64,000 nt of DNA from JAIVJM01 sp963816985 (GTDB taxonomy: Bacteria > Acidobacteriota > Blastocatellia > Pyrinomonadales > Pyrinomonadaceae): positions 2,232,001 to 2,296,000 of the forward strand of contig CAWFMF010000004.1 of assembly GCA_963816985.1 (NCBI GenBank). The letters run 5' to 3'. The translations under genes were made by a program, and so were the position numbers. Position 1 is the stretch's first letter, and every line of letters begins with the position of its first letter. The notes beneath the pieces are model-generated. The model ran no database searches. It saw nothing but the letters and a program-made list of their open reading frames with translations, and was not told the DNA's origin. Below, one piece after another: positions 43,901 to 51,543 of this stretch.

Positions 43901-44723
43901 CTGCAACTGCTCGGAGTACAACTACAACGCGATGCAGCTCGAAGTGCGCAAGCGCTTCTCGCAGGGGCTCTACTTCCAGGCCAACTACACCTGGCAGAAG
44001 ACCCTGACGGATTCGAGCGGCTCCGAGCAGTCGCGCGTTGACCCGCGCATTGACAACGCGCGCCCGCGCATCGAGTTCGGGCGGGCCGACTACGACGTGG
44101 CGCACGTCTTCAACTTCAACGGGATTTACGAGCTGCCCTTCGGCAAGGGCAAGGCCTTCCTCAACGAGGGCTCCTGGCTCAACCGTCTGGTCGGCGGGTG
44201 GCAGTTCAGCGGCATCGTCGCGCTCCAGACGGGCGCGCCGTTCACGCCGCTCGACCCGCGCTCGACCTTCAACCGCACGACCCCCTCGGCGAACCAGACG
44301 GCCTTCTCGAACATGAGCCGCGAACAGTTGCGGAGCCTCTTCGGCGTTCGCCGTCTGGCCGACGGGCGCATCCTCTTCGTTGACCCGTCAGTCCTCGCTC
44401 CTTCGGGCGCGGCGACCGGCGGCGCGGGCTCGCCGACCTTCGAGGGTCAGGCGCTCTTCAACGTCCCCGCCGGTCAGGTGGGCAACATCGAGCGCGGTTT
44501 GATTAACGGGCCGTCGTACTTCAACATTGACGCCTCGATGATCAAGAACATCGCCATCAACGAGCGGATGAGGCTCCAGCTCCGCGCCGAAGCCTTCAAC
44601 CTGCTCAACCACACCAACTTCTTCATCGGCAACACCGACGACATCAACAGCACCACGTTCGGCGTCATCGGCTCGACCTTCACCGCCCGCCGCATCCAGC
44701 TCGCGGCGCGCTTCGAGTTCTAA
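40989..44723 (+). CDS. Oar-like TonB-dependent receptor with carboxypeptidase-regulatory domain
   Basis: A complete 1244-residue outer-membrane receptor. The signal peptide is MRKLLLAALALCVLAASAMAQ. Residues 25-110 are a carboxypeptidase-regulatory-like beta-sandwich (GRLVGTVSSADGVIAGASVT, GTYSVPQLDSGTYTV). The plug region follows (VELPLANRDALVLIQLQPGV, RDGINIQDNF) and then a very large barrel ending RFEF. Oar-type receptors import large substrates or take part in surface adhesion in Acidobacteria. It resembles the partial receptor at 1-1962. The preceding sigma-54-type promoter suggests regulated expression, and a strong terminator follows. Confidence 0.96.
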   Translation: MRKLLLAALALCVLAASAMAQGSSTGRLVGTVSSADGVIAGASVTITSNQTGTTRSVTTNDEGTYSVPQLDSGTYTVAISAPGFKTYNATELKIDINREYSLNATLEVGNISETVTVTAGADVVNTTNAELSNTVTERQIVELPLANRDALVLIQLQPGVSSNGAQNTSINGQRPSMTNLTRDGINIQDNFIRQNTVDFSPTRPGADDIAEFTVTSQNAGADRGYGSSQVNAVTPRGSSNFHGALWAYNRNSALAANSFFNNANRVERPYLNRNQFGGKIGGPMPLPRFGEGGPSLWEDKAFFFGTWERLLTRSSSSRTRTILLPSARQGVFTYLDNAGVTRTINLLNPALGTGITSINPLIQSRFIANTPEAGNTTVAGDQRNTTGYRFNQAANNDRDTMTLRFDVDANARHSVNFVYNSNDEFTLRPTSDNTEGFGVLPVISDATLTKLYVAVWRFTPTPSFTNEVRAGWLDSSPIFSRSVAAPAQFFTLTSISNPEVSFLPQGRDTNTYNFQDNAEYIRGNHSFRFGFQGQLFRVNRLNDAGIVPTLTIGTNANTPQITTAQFTNPSLFPGGISTTQRTAANNLLALLGGIVSAATQTFNVTDPSSGFVPGAGLSQNYEHENYSFYFNDQWRVKPSFSLNLGLRYEMFTGLRETNGVILEPNIPAGTTIEQALLNPQGFTQIAGTNLGGNKLFNNDFDNFGPILSFAWTPSFENGVLGAIFPNGGRTVIRGGYRKSFVNDTMLRASASEGDANPGLRGSNTLNNLNLRAGDPIAITQPSLAIPRSYALNNSLGGLLGTIGGIDTDIQIPSTHEFNIGIQRELGFQTALELRYVHGRSNQLWRYLDLNQLDINNNGFFGDFQRAQQNLSLVEARRAQIQGSGLSGAALTAALAPFPVSIGFNSNVTGSQQLAVLANLTNTGGAAFTNASVIQFVREGRPGSLAQNYITLGLTNGFPFLPNPNAGVARLLCNCSEYNYNAMQLEVRKRFSQGLYFQANYTWQKTLTDSSGSEQSRVDPRIDNARPRIEFGRADYDVAHVFNFNGIYELPFGKGKAFLNEGSWLNRLVGGWQFSGIVALQTGAPFTPLDPRSTFNRTTPSANQTAFSNMSREQLRSLFGVRRLADGRILFVDPSVLAPSGAATGGAGSPTFEGQALFNVPAGQVGNIERGLINGPSYFNIDASMIKNIAINERMRLQLRAEAFNLLNHTNFFIGNTDDINSTTFGVIGSTFTARRIQLAARFEF

Positions 44724-44760
44724 AAAAACTTCGCCGTCACCCGACGGCCTCAAACTTGGA

Positions 44761-44790
44761 AGAGGGACTCCCCGGAGTCCCTCTTTTTTT
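44761..44790 (+). terminator. Rho-independent terminator after the TonB-dependent receptor
   Basis: A perfect 11-bp stem (AGAGGGACTCC / GGAGTCCCTCT) with a two-base loop is followed by a run of seven T. Confidence 0.93.
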
Positions 44791-44915
44791 ATGCGCGCGC
44801 CCGGCACAAAAATCCGACCGGGGCACAGACGGCGTATATCCGTGCGAGACACCTCGCTTCCGACGAAGCACAGCTCATCCCGGCTCCCTCGACCCGACCG
44901 GCAGGAGGAAAAACG

Positions 44916-45404
44916 ATGCACACTTCACGCACGGCCCAAAACCTTCGCCTCGCGGCGACCTTCCTCGCCCTCGTCCTCGCCCCCGTCGCGTGGGGCGCGG
45001 GCGCTTCCCCCTCCGCGCCGCAGGACGCGGCGGCGCAGAAGTCTCTCTACACGAGGCTCGGCGGCTACGACGCCATCGCGGCGGTGGTGGACGACTTCGT
45101 GGGCCGCCTCGTCGCGGACAAGCAGTTCGAGCGGTTCTTCGTCGGCCACAGCACCGACTCCAAGAAGCGCATCCGCCAGCACATCCTCGACCAGCTCTGC
45201 GCGGCGGCGGGCGGCCCCTGCATCTACACGGGGCGCACGATGAAGGCCTCGCACGAGGGGCTCGGCATCAACGAAGCCGAGTGGGACGCCGCCGCCAAGC
45301 ACCTCGTCGCCTCGCTCGACAAGTTCAAAGTGCCGGAGAAGGAGAAGAAAGACCTCCTCGACTTCGTCGGCACGCAGAAGGCCGACATCGTGGATAAGAA
45401 GTGA
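44916..45404 (+). CDS. Exported group 1 truncated haemoglobin
   Basis: A 162-residue protein: a signal peptide (LRLAATFLALVLAPVAWGAG), a short linker, and a truncated-haemoglobin domain from about residue 42. SLYTRLGGYDAIAAVVDDFVGRL is the group 1 start. FFVGHSTDSKKRIRQHILDQL covers the distal region, and the proximal heme ligand is the His in MKASHEGLGI. Group 1 globins bind O2 or NO. Here the leader places it in the periplasm or outside the cell, which is uncommon. A good GGAGGA site precedes the ATG. It is followed by a family B repeat. Confidence 0.9.
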   Translation: MHTSRTAQNLRLAATFLALVLAPVAWGAGASPSAPQDAAAQKSLYTRLGGYDAIAAVVDDFVGRLVADKQFERFFVGHSTDSKKRIRQHILDQLCAAAGGPCIYTGRTMKASHEGLGINEAEWDAAAKHLVASLDKFKVPEKEKKDLLDFVGTQKADIVDKK

Positions 45405-45415
45405 CGGCGGATTCA

Positions 45416-45645
45416 AGCCCTGAAAGGGCGAAAGATAATAGCCGGGGGCAGAGCAAACGTAGTTTGCGCCGCCCCCGGTCAAGGTAAGTAAAAAAATCCG
45501 ACCCTGAAGGGGTCGCAGACTCAATGTTGAGGTGCGACCCCTTCAGGGTCGGAATTGTTTCCTTGTCCGAACCGGGGGCGACGCTTCGGCGCGTGCCGCG
45601 CCTCCGGCTTGCCCCCGGCTATGACCTTCATCCCCTTCGGGGATA
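45416..45645. repeat. Composite palindromic repeat, family B copy 4
   Basis: GCCCTGAAAGGGC hairpin, CCGGGGGC block, central palindrome with CGACCCTGAAGGGGTCG-type arms, GCCCCCGG block, and a final CATCCCCTTCGGGGAT hairpin. It lies in the convergent junction between the globin and PA2169-like genes. Confidence 0.85.
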
Positions 45646-45658
45646 AATCCTTATCTGT

Positions 45659-46114
45659 TTACGCGCCCGCGTCGCTCGACTTCTCCAGCGAGCGGATGCG
45701 GTCGTGGGCTTCTTTGACCTCGCCGAACTGCCGTTCGACGACGGCGCGGACGTTGGCGGGCAGGTCTGTGTCGAGCGCCGCGCGGTAGTTGGCGACCGCC
45801 ACGTCCTCGCCGCGCTCGCACTCGGAGAGCACCGCGCCGTCGTCCTTGCCGGTGACGACCGCCTTGATGTCTATCCAGCCGCGGTGGAGCGTGGCGGCGA
45901 CGCTGCCCGAATTTTCGGGGTCGCCGCCGAGGCGGCGCACCTCGTCCTGCAACTCGCCGACGAACCCGGCGCGCTGCTGCGAGTAGGTGTGGAAGAGCGT
46001 CTTCAGCTCGCTCCGCTCCACGCCCTCGGCGGCGGTCTGGAAGCCGTTCTGCCCGTCGCGGCACGTCTCGATGAGATTGTTGAGAGTCGAAATCACTTCC
46101 TCGTTACTTGCCAT
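45659..46114 (-). CDS. PA2169-family (DUF2383) four-helix-bundle protein
   Basis: About 151 residues, all helical, ferritin-like. Family motifs: EVISTLNNLIETCRDGQNGF, FHTYSQQRAGFVGELQDEV, HRGWIDIKAVVTGKDD, and ECERGEDVAVANYRAAL. The repeated Glu/His helices resemble diiron or stress-related proteins, but a metal site is not established. Start at 46114 (MASNEE) has GGAGG ten bases upstream; the ATG at 46123 is too close. Family members are often stress-induced. Confidence 0.88.
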   Translation of the reverse strand: MASNEEVISTLNNLIETCRDGQNGFQTAAEGVERSELKTLFHTYSQQRAGFVGELQDEVRRLGGDPENSGSVAATLHRGWIDIKAVVTGKDDGAVLSECERGEDVAVANYRAALDTDLPANVRAVVERQFGEVKEAHDRIRSLEKSSDAGA

Positions 46115-46200
46115 GTCTTTCATTCCTCCCCTTTCACTTGTAAAGACCGCGCCGCGCGAGAGAAGCGCCGCGCTCCTTTTGTTAACCCCTTGATGAACTC

Positions 46201-46962
46201 TTAACCGCGCCCCCACCCCGGCGCGGGGCTGCCGCCGCCGCCGCGACCGATGGCGAAAATCTTGATGAGCGCGAGACCGGCGATGAAGCCGCCGATGTGC
46301 GCCGCGTAGGCGACGCCGCCCGCCTGCGAGCCGCCGCCGAGCATGCCGAGGCCGCTGATGAGCTGGAAGACGAACCAGAGGCCGATGGCCGCCCACGCCG
46401 GGATTTCCGTGACGAAGCCCCTGAGCACGATCGCCCGCACGCGGCGGTGCGGGTGCAGAAGGATGTAGCCGCCGAGGACGCCCGAAATCGCGCCCGACGC
46501 GCCGAGGCTCGGAATGAACGAGTCGGCGTTCGTCAGGACGTGCGCGAGCGAGGCCAGCACCCCGCACAGGAGATAAAAGAGCAGATACCGCACGTGCCCC
46601 AGACGGTCTTCGAGGTTGTCGCCGAAAATCCAGAGGTAGAGCATGTTGCCGAACAGGTGCGCGAAGCCGCCGTGCATGAACATCGAGGTCAGGAGCGTGA
46701 GATAGACCGAGAGCGGCGTCGGCTGCAAGGGGATGCGCCCCACGGGGTCGCCGCTGATGGGGTCGTTGACCACCACGGGCCTCGCCACGTCCACGCCCGT
46801 GACGATCTCCTGCGGCACGGTGGCGTAGGCGTAGGTGAAGCGGTCGTTATTCCCCAGGCCCTGAAAGAAGACGAAGACGATGAGGTTGAGCGCGAGCAGC
46901 GCGTAGTTGACGAAGGGCGCGCTTACGCGGTCGGAGTTGTCGTCGCCGATGGGAAAAATCAT
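46201..46962 (-). CDS. Rhomboid-family intramembrane serine protease
   Basis: A 253-residue membrane protein with about six helices. The catalytic serine is in GASGAISG and the catalytic histidine in AAHIGGFIAG. The oxyanion-side HLFGNMLYLWIFGDNLED motif is the conserved rhomboid block. It cleaves single-span membrane substrates; the target is unknown. The C-terminus is glycine-rich and short. Start at 46962 (MIFPIGDDN) is the usual start for this family; the 14 extra upstream residues are unlikely. Confidence 0.93.
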   Translation of the reverse strand: MIFPIGDDNSDRVSAPFVNYALLALNLIVFVFFQGLGNNDRFTYAYATVPQEIVTGVDVARPVVVNDPISGDPVGRIPLQPTPLSVYLTLLTSMFMHGGFAHLFGNMLYLWIFGDNLEDRLGHVRYLLFYLLCGVLASLAHVLTNADSFIPSLGASGAISGVLGGYILLHPHRRVRAIVLRGFVTEIPAWAAIGLWFVFQLISGLGMLGGGSQAGGVAYAAHIGGFIAGLALIKIFAIGRGGGGSPAPGWGRG

Positions 46963-47118
46963 AGTCTCGTAGCTCCTCCGGGCGGCGGCGACGGGCGTGC
47001 ACACGTCGCATTCTCTAAAGCGTCGCCGCGAGATTCGGACAGTCTTCTGACGGAAGTTTAACGGGAGTGTGGAGACTTCATTCCCGCGCGCGCGGCGCGA
47101 GCCTTCCGGGGCTCGCCC

Positions 47119-48147
47119 TTAACGCAGCACGAAGGTGTAGACGACCACGCCCGACACCTTCGACGGAGCGCCGTCCTTCGACGTGACGGGCGAGACGCGC
47201 ATCCGCCGCGCGGCTGCCGCCGCCGACTGTTGCAGCAGCGGGTGGCCGCCGACGGCCTGCGCCGCGACGACGCGCCCCTCCTCGTCGGCGACGATTCGCA
47301 CCACGACCTCGCCGCGCGCCCGCGCCGTATGTGCGATGGCCGGGTAGTCGGGCGCGGGGTTCTTCAGAACCTTGAACTCGACGACCGAGCCCTCTTGCTT
47401 CCGGCAGAACTTCGCCGTGCAGAAGCCCGCCAGCACGGAGCCTTCGGGCAGACTCCGCAAGAGACGGTCAACCTCTCCATTCGACGACAACGCCGCCTGC
47501 CGGTTCGGGTCGCCAGCCGGGAGGCGCTGCCTCGCGCCGTCCTCGATTCTGTGAAGTTTGAAGGAGGCCATGAATTTGTCGGCGGCGGTTTCGGATGTCC
47601 GACGGGCCTGCTCGTCGCGGGCCTTCGTGCCGTAGGTCGAGGCCGTGACCATGTAGAGCCGCCTGACGACGACGAACAGACGGCAGCGTATCTGGTAGCC
47701 GCCCGCGTACTCGAACCTGTAGACGCGTCCGGGGTGGCCGTCGAAGGACTCCTCCCTGTCTTCGAGGAGGCGACCGCCGACGCCCTTCACGCCCTCGTCG
47801 CGGACGGCGGCGAAGAACGGCCCCACTTTGTCAGTCCCTTCAATCTGCTCCGGGTAGTCGGCGTAGGCGACGCCGTACTCGGCCTCCGTCTCCGCGATGT
47901 GCGTGCGCATCGTCACGCTCTCGTGCGGCGGCGGGAGCCTCTGCGTCGAAACCTTCGGCTCCGCCGGCATCGAGACCGTGAAGCCGCCCTCGGCGGACGT
48001 GAACTCACGCCACTCCCTGACAATTATCCGCACGGATTTCGACCGTGGAATGTCCGCGGGCTTCTGCGTCGTCTGCGCAGGGGAAGAGACCGCGCACGCC
48101 GCGACGAGCGACAGGAGAAGTAAAAACGTCCGCGCCTTGAATCTCAT
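47119..48147 (-). CDS. Exported protein with TonB C-terminal domain
   Basis: A 342-residue protein: signal peptide (FLLLLSLVAACAVSS, possibly with a lipobox-like cysteine), a central region of about 190 residues (WREFTSAEGGFTVSMPAEPK) typical of Acidobacterial secreted proteins, and a C-terminal TonB-like domain (PDYPAIAHTARARGEVVVRI; VVAAQAVGGHPLLQQSA). Such proteins are probably periplasmic or outer-membrane partners rather than the energy transducer itself, since no N-terminal membrane anchor plus Pro-rich span is evident. Confidence 0.8.
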   Translation of the reverse strand: MRFKARTFLLLLSLVAACAVSSPAQTTQKPADIPRSKSVRIIVREWREFTSAEGGFTVSMPAEPKVSTQRLPPPHESVTMRTHIAETEAEYGVAYADYPEQIEGTDKVGPFFAAVRDEGVKGVGGRLLEDREESFDGHPGRVYRFEYAGGYQIRCRLFVVVRRLYMVTASTYGTKARDEQARRTSETAADKFMASFKLHRIEDGARQRLPAGDPNRQAALSSNGEVDRLLRSLPEGSVLAGFCTAKFCRKQEGSVVEFKVLKNPAPDYPAIAHTARARGEVVVRIVADEEGRVVAAQAVGGHPLLQQSAAAAARRMRVSPVTSKDGAPSKVSGVVVYTFVLR

Positions 48148-48166
48148 CTCTCTTCCTTCTCAGCGT

Positions 48167-49645
48167 TCAGTCAATCGCGTCGCGGCTCGAAGGCCCGCCC
48201 GCGACGACGCCCAATCGCTCAAGCTCCGGCACGTGCGGCTTCAAAAGCTCATAGCCTTCACTCCTAGCGACGTAAGTCGCCGCCGTGATGTCGCCCGCGA
48301 CGTTCAAGGTCGTGCGGCACATGTCGAGAATCCTGTCCACGCCGAGGATGATGGCGATGAGCGCGGGGTTGATGCCGTAGGTGGCGAGCATGATGATGAT
48401 GAAGGGGATCGAGCCCGAAGGCACGCCCGCCGTCCCGATGCCGCCGAGGATGGCGAAGTAGGCGACGCCGAGCTGCTGGCCGAGCGTCAAGTCAACGCCC
48501 GCGAGCTGCGCCAGAAACAAGACCGTCACGCCCTCATAAAGAGCCGTCCCGTTCTGGTTCGCCGTCGCGCCGACCGTCAAAACGAAGCTGTTAATCTCTC
48601 GCGGGACACCCAAGTTCTCTTCCGAGACGCGGAGCGCCGTCGGCAGAGTCGCGTTCGAAGAGGAGGTCGAAAACGCCGTCAGCATGACGGTCTTGATGCG
48701 GCGGAAGAATTCGAGCGGGCTGATGCGCGAGAGGAAGTAGACCGAGAGCGAGTAGACGCCGAACATGTGGAGCGAGAGCCCAAGGAGCACCGTCACGACG
48801 AACCACGCGAGCGCCGAGAGGAGGTCGAGGCCGAAGCGCGCCGTGTTGTTGAAGAGCAGGCACGCGACGGCATACGGCGCGAGCTTCATGATGAGGTCAA
48901 TGATCTTGGCCGAGATTTCGAAGAGCGCCTGCAAGCCGCGCAGGAGCGGGGCCGTCACCTCCGTCGGGACGAGCGTCGCCGCCACGCCGAGGATGAGCGC
49001 GAAGAACATGAGGTGGAGCATGTTGGGCGTGTCGGTCTGCTTCTCCTCGCCGCGGATGATGCCCGCGACCGCCGCCACAGGGTTTTCGGGCACGATGGTC
49101 TTCACCACCTGCATGAGCGGTGAATCCGTAGACTCGGCCTTCTTCGCCGCCGCCACGCGCGCCGTGGCGTCCGAGCCGTAACGCGCTTCGAGCCCCTGCG
49201 CCGTCGTCGCGTCAATCCGCTCGCCCGGTCGGATGGTGTTCGCCAGCGTGAGCCCGATGACGACCGAGATGGCCGAGATGACGAGCGTGTAGGCGAAAGA
49301 CTTCACCCCGACGCGTCCGAGCTTGCGGATGTCGCCGATGCCTGCGACGCCCACGACCAGCGAGGAGAAGACGAGCGGCACGACGACCATCAGCAGCAGC
49401 CGGAGGAAGAGCGTGCCGATGGGCTCCGTGATGCGGCTGATAGTCCACACGACGCGCGGGTCGTCGCCGCCGAACACGCGGTTCACCACGACGCCCGCCA
49501 CGACGCCCACCAAAAGCCCGATGACGATGCGCGTGTGCAGCGGCATCCCCTTCGGCTTGTCCGGCGTCGTGTCCTTGAGGTCGGTCGTCAACTCCCGCTC
49601 GTAAGCGTCCCGCCCCTTCGGGTCTCTGTCGTTTTTGTCGGACAT
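48167..49645 (-). CDS. Dicarboxylate/amino acid:cation symporter (DAACS family)
   Basis: A 492-residue secondary transporter of the GltP/DctA family: helices with LFLRLLLMVVVPLVFSSLVV, the Ser-rich hairpin tip FSTSSSNATLPTAL, TVGATANQNGTALYEGV, and the substrate/cation-binding GVDRILDMCRTTLNVAGD. It couples uptake of glutamate, aspartate or C4-dicarboxylates to Na+ or H+. An insertion of about 50 residues after helix 3 (KAESTDSPLMQ) is longer than in GltP. Its promoter region is occupied by a family D repeat. Confidence 0.94.
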   Translation of the reverse strand: MSDKNDRDPKGRDAYERELTTDLKDTTPDKPKGMPLHTRIVIGLLVGVVAGVVVNRVFGGDDPRVVWTISRITEPIGTLFLRLLLMVVVPLVFSSLVVGVAGIGDIRKLGRVGVKSFAYTLVISAISVVIGLTLANTIRPGERIDATTAQGLEARYGSDATARVAAAKKAESTDSPLMQVVKTIVPENPVAAVAGIIRGEEKQTDTPNMLHLMFFALILGVAATLVPTEVTAPLLRGLQALFEISAKIIDLIMKLAPYAVACLLFNNTARFGLDLLSALAWFVVTVLLGLSLHMFGVYSLSVYFLSRISPLEFFRRIKTVMLTAFSTSSSNATLPTALRVSEENLGVPREINSFVLTVGATANQNGTALYEGVTVLFLAQLAGVDLTLGQQLGVAYFAILGGIGTAGVPSGSIPFIIIMLATYGINPALIAIILGVDRILDMCRTTLNVAGDITAATYVARSEGYELLKPHVPELERLGVVAGGPSSRDAID

Positions 49646-49660
49646 GAGAATGAAACTCAG

Positions 49661-49795
49661 AAGTCAGAACGCTGAACGATGAACTGCAAGACAGTTAACA
49701 GTTTTCAGTTTTCAGTTCTGGCCTTTACTGAAAACTGAAAACTGCCTACTGAAAACTTCTGATAGTTCATCGTTCAGCGTTCTGACTTCATCGTT
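49661..49795. repeat. 135-bp palindromic repeat, family D copy 1
   Basis: The ends are perfect 25-base inverted arms beginning AAGTCAGAACGCTGAACG. Internally, CAGTTTTCAGTTTTCAG faces CTGAAAACTGAAAACTG. All 135 bases are identical to 50866-51000, on the other side of nadK. Confidence 0.92.
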
Positions 49796-49798
49796 TTC

Positions 49799-50683
49799 TT
49801 ACCTCCCCCATTTCAACTTGTTGCGTAGAACGTCGAAGTAGTTGCGCGTGTTGGCTTGTATCAGGTTGAAGGCCATGCGGCTCTTGCGGACGACGATGCG
49901 GTCTTCGAATTCGAGCGGCATCCCGACCTGCCCGTCGAGCGTGAGGCCGACCTCCTCATTCGGTGTCTTCAAGGTCAGCTCGAACTCCACGTCGTCGGGG
50001 ACGACGAGCGGGCGGTTCGAGAGCGTGTGCGGGCAGATGGGCGTGATGACGACCGCGCCCATCGAAGGATAAATGACGGGGCCGCCCGCCGAGAGGTTGT
50101 AGGCGGTCGAGCCCGTCGGCGTCGAGATGATGAGCCCGTCGGCGCGGAAGCAGTTGACGAACTTGCGGTCAATTATCGTCTCGATCTCGATGATGCGCGC
50201 GAGCGCGGACTTCGAGATGACCACGTCGTTTAAGACACGGTCGTGCAGGAGCTTCTCGCCGCCCCGGTAGACTTCCGCCGCGAGCATCAGACGGCGGTCG
50301 AGCGTGTAGGTTCCGTCGAGGATGGACTGGAGCGCCGGGAGCATCTCTTCGTGCGTGAAGTCGGCGAGATAGCCGAGCGTGCCGTAGTTGATGCCGAGGA
50401 CGGGAGTCCCGTAGTCGCCGACCATCCGCGCCGTCGCAATCATCGTCCCGTCGCCGCCGAGGACGATGATGAGGTCAACGCTCTTGACCAACTCGGCGTG
50501 CTCTAAGGTCTCGACCGTGCAGCCCGTCTCCTGCTTAATCTGCTCGCGGTTGAGGCGCGGCCCGCCGTAGACCGTGATGTCGCGCTCGGCGCACCACTCG
50601 ACCAGACGGCAGATGGTCTTGAGCGCATCCGGCTGGTGCGGCTTGATGAGAACTCCGACGCGTCGGACGGTAATCTTCTCCAT
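49799..50683 (-). CDS. nadK: NAD kinase
   Basis: A 294-residue enzyme phosphorylating NAD to NADP with ATP or polyphosphate. Motifs: VLGGDGTMI (catalytic GGDG), INYGTLGYLADF, RVLNDVVISKS (NE/D loop), and ISTPTGSTAYNLSAGGPV. The C-terminal beta-rich domain is complete. The gene lies between two identical 135-bp repeats in direct orientation, so recombination between them would remove it; because NAD kinase is usually essential, that arrangement is notable. Confidence 0.96.
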   Translation of the reverse strand: MEKITVRRVGVLIKPHQPDALKTICRLVEWCAERDITVYGGPRLNREQIKQETGCTVETLEHAELVKSVDLIIVLGGDGTMIATARMVGDYGTPVLGINYGTLGYLADFTHEEMLPALQSILDGTYTLDRRLMLAAEVYRGGEKLLHDRVLNDVVISKSALARIIEIETIIDRKFVNCFRADGLIISTPTGSTAYNLSAGGPVIYPSMGAVVITPICPHTLSNRPLVVPDDVEFELTLKTPNEEVGLTLDGQVGMPLEFEDRIVVRKSRMAFNLIQANTRNYFDVLRNKLKWGR

Positions 50684-50865
50684 AGCGCTTGAGCGGACGA
50701 ACTTCGTCAGGGCGTGTCTCGGCTAAAAGCTGCGAAGGCCGCGCGAGGGGCGCGCTGGGCCCTCGCCCGGAGAGCGCGAACGGGGGAGCGCAAAGCCTTG
50801 AAATTGAACCGGAAAACTTGGCCGGATGATAGCCGCGCCCGCGCCGGAGTGTCAATCAAACGATG

Positions 50866-51000
50866 AAGTCAGAACGCTGAACGATGAACTGCAAGACAGT
50901 TAACAGTTTTCAGTTTTCAGTTCTGGCCTTTACTGAAAACTGAAAACTGCCTACTGAAAACTTCTGATAGTTCATCGTTCAGCGTTCTGACTTCATCGTT
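50866..51000. repeat. 135-bp palindromic repeat, family D copy 2
   Basis: Base-for-base identical to 49661-49795. It occupies most of the 309-base gap between nadK and the zinc-ribbon gene; the rest of that gap (50684-50865) shows no gene. Confidence 0.92.
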
Positions 51001-51469
51001 CTCTTCCGATGTTGTCGAAGGTGCGCGTGGTGTGTTCGGTGACGCTGGGGATGTGTGAGTCGGCGAACGAGCCGGCGCGCGCCGGGGGGAGTTCGTTGGT
51101 GTTGGCGTGCCTGTTGAGTTGCGGCGGCGCGCTCGCGCTCGTGCGGGTCGTGCCGAGGACGCGCGTCCAGAGAAAGGTCAGGAGCGTCGCGCCGCCGAGG
51201 ATGGTGAGCGCGCCGAAGATGACCATCAGGACGAGGACGGGCGGGATGGCCCCGCGCTCCGTCAGCTTGTCCACGGCGGCGAAGACCGCGCCGAGGCCCA
51301 TGACGATGAGCAGGAACATCGTCGTCCCCATCGCCCACGCCGTGCCGGGCGGGACGACGGGCCGAATCTCTTGCGGCGAGTTGAGCGCGAGTGAGTTCAG
51401 GTTCCCGCCGCAGCGCTTGCAGTAGTTGAGTTCGCCGGACGATTCGTTTCCACAGTGCGGGCAGTACAT
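50993..51469 (-). CDS. Zinc-ribbon membrane protein with SVTE-TT tail
   Basis: A 158-residue protein: an N-terminal zinc ribbon (MYCPHCGNESSGELNYCKRCG, four cysteines in CxxC pairs), two membrane helices (about residues 55-75 and 90-110), and a C-terminal cytoplasmic tail ending PSVTEHTTRTFDNI. The homologue at 61570 has the same plan and a matching PSVTENTTKLLDN tail. Function unknown; the conserved Thr-rich tail may be a phosphorylation or interaction site. The last codons overlap the end of family D copy 2. Confidence 0.82.
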   Translation of the reverse strand: MYCPHCGNESSGELNYCKRCGGNLNSLALNSPQEIRPVVPPGTAWAMGTTMFLLIVMGLGAVFAAVDKLTERGAIPPVLVLMVIFGALTILGGATLLTFLWTRVLGTTRTSASAPPQLNRHANTNELPPARAGSFADSHIPSVTEHTTRTFDNIGRER

Positions 51470-51543
51470 GATGCCTCCAAAATTCTTTCCGAAGTTCGTC
51501 GTCGTTCGGGACGGAAGATGCTTTCGCGGGCGGCTGCTGCTCT

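Noticed and set aside
41013..44105. A 1030-codon open frame on the minus strand opposite the complete receptor
   Set aside because: A high-GC antisense shadow rich in Arg/Val/Glu with no domain; the sense strand has a signal peptide, plug and barrel.
47897..49123. A 408-codon plus-strand frame across the TonB-domain and symporter genes
   Set aside because: It spans two clear minus-strand genes and their gap and has no domain content.
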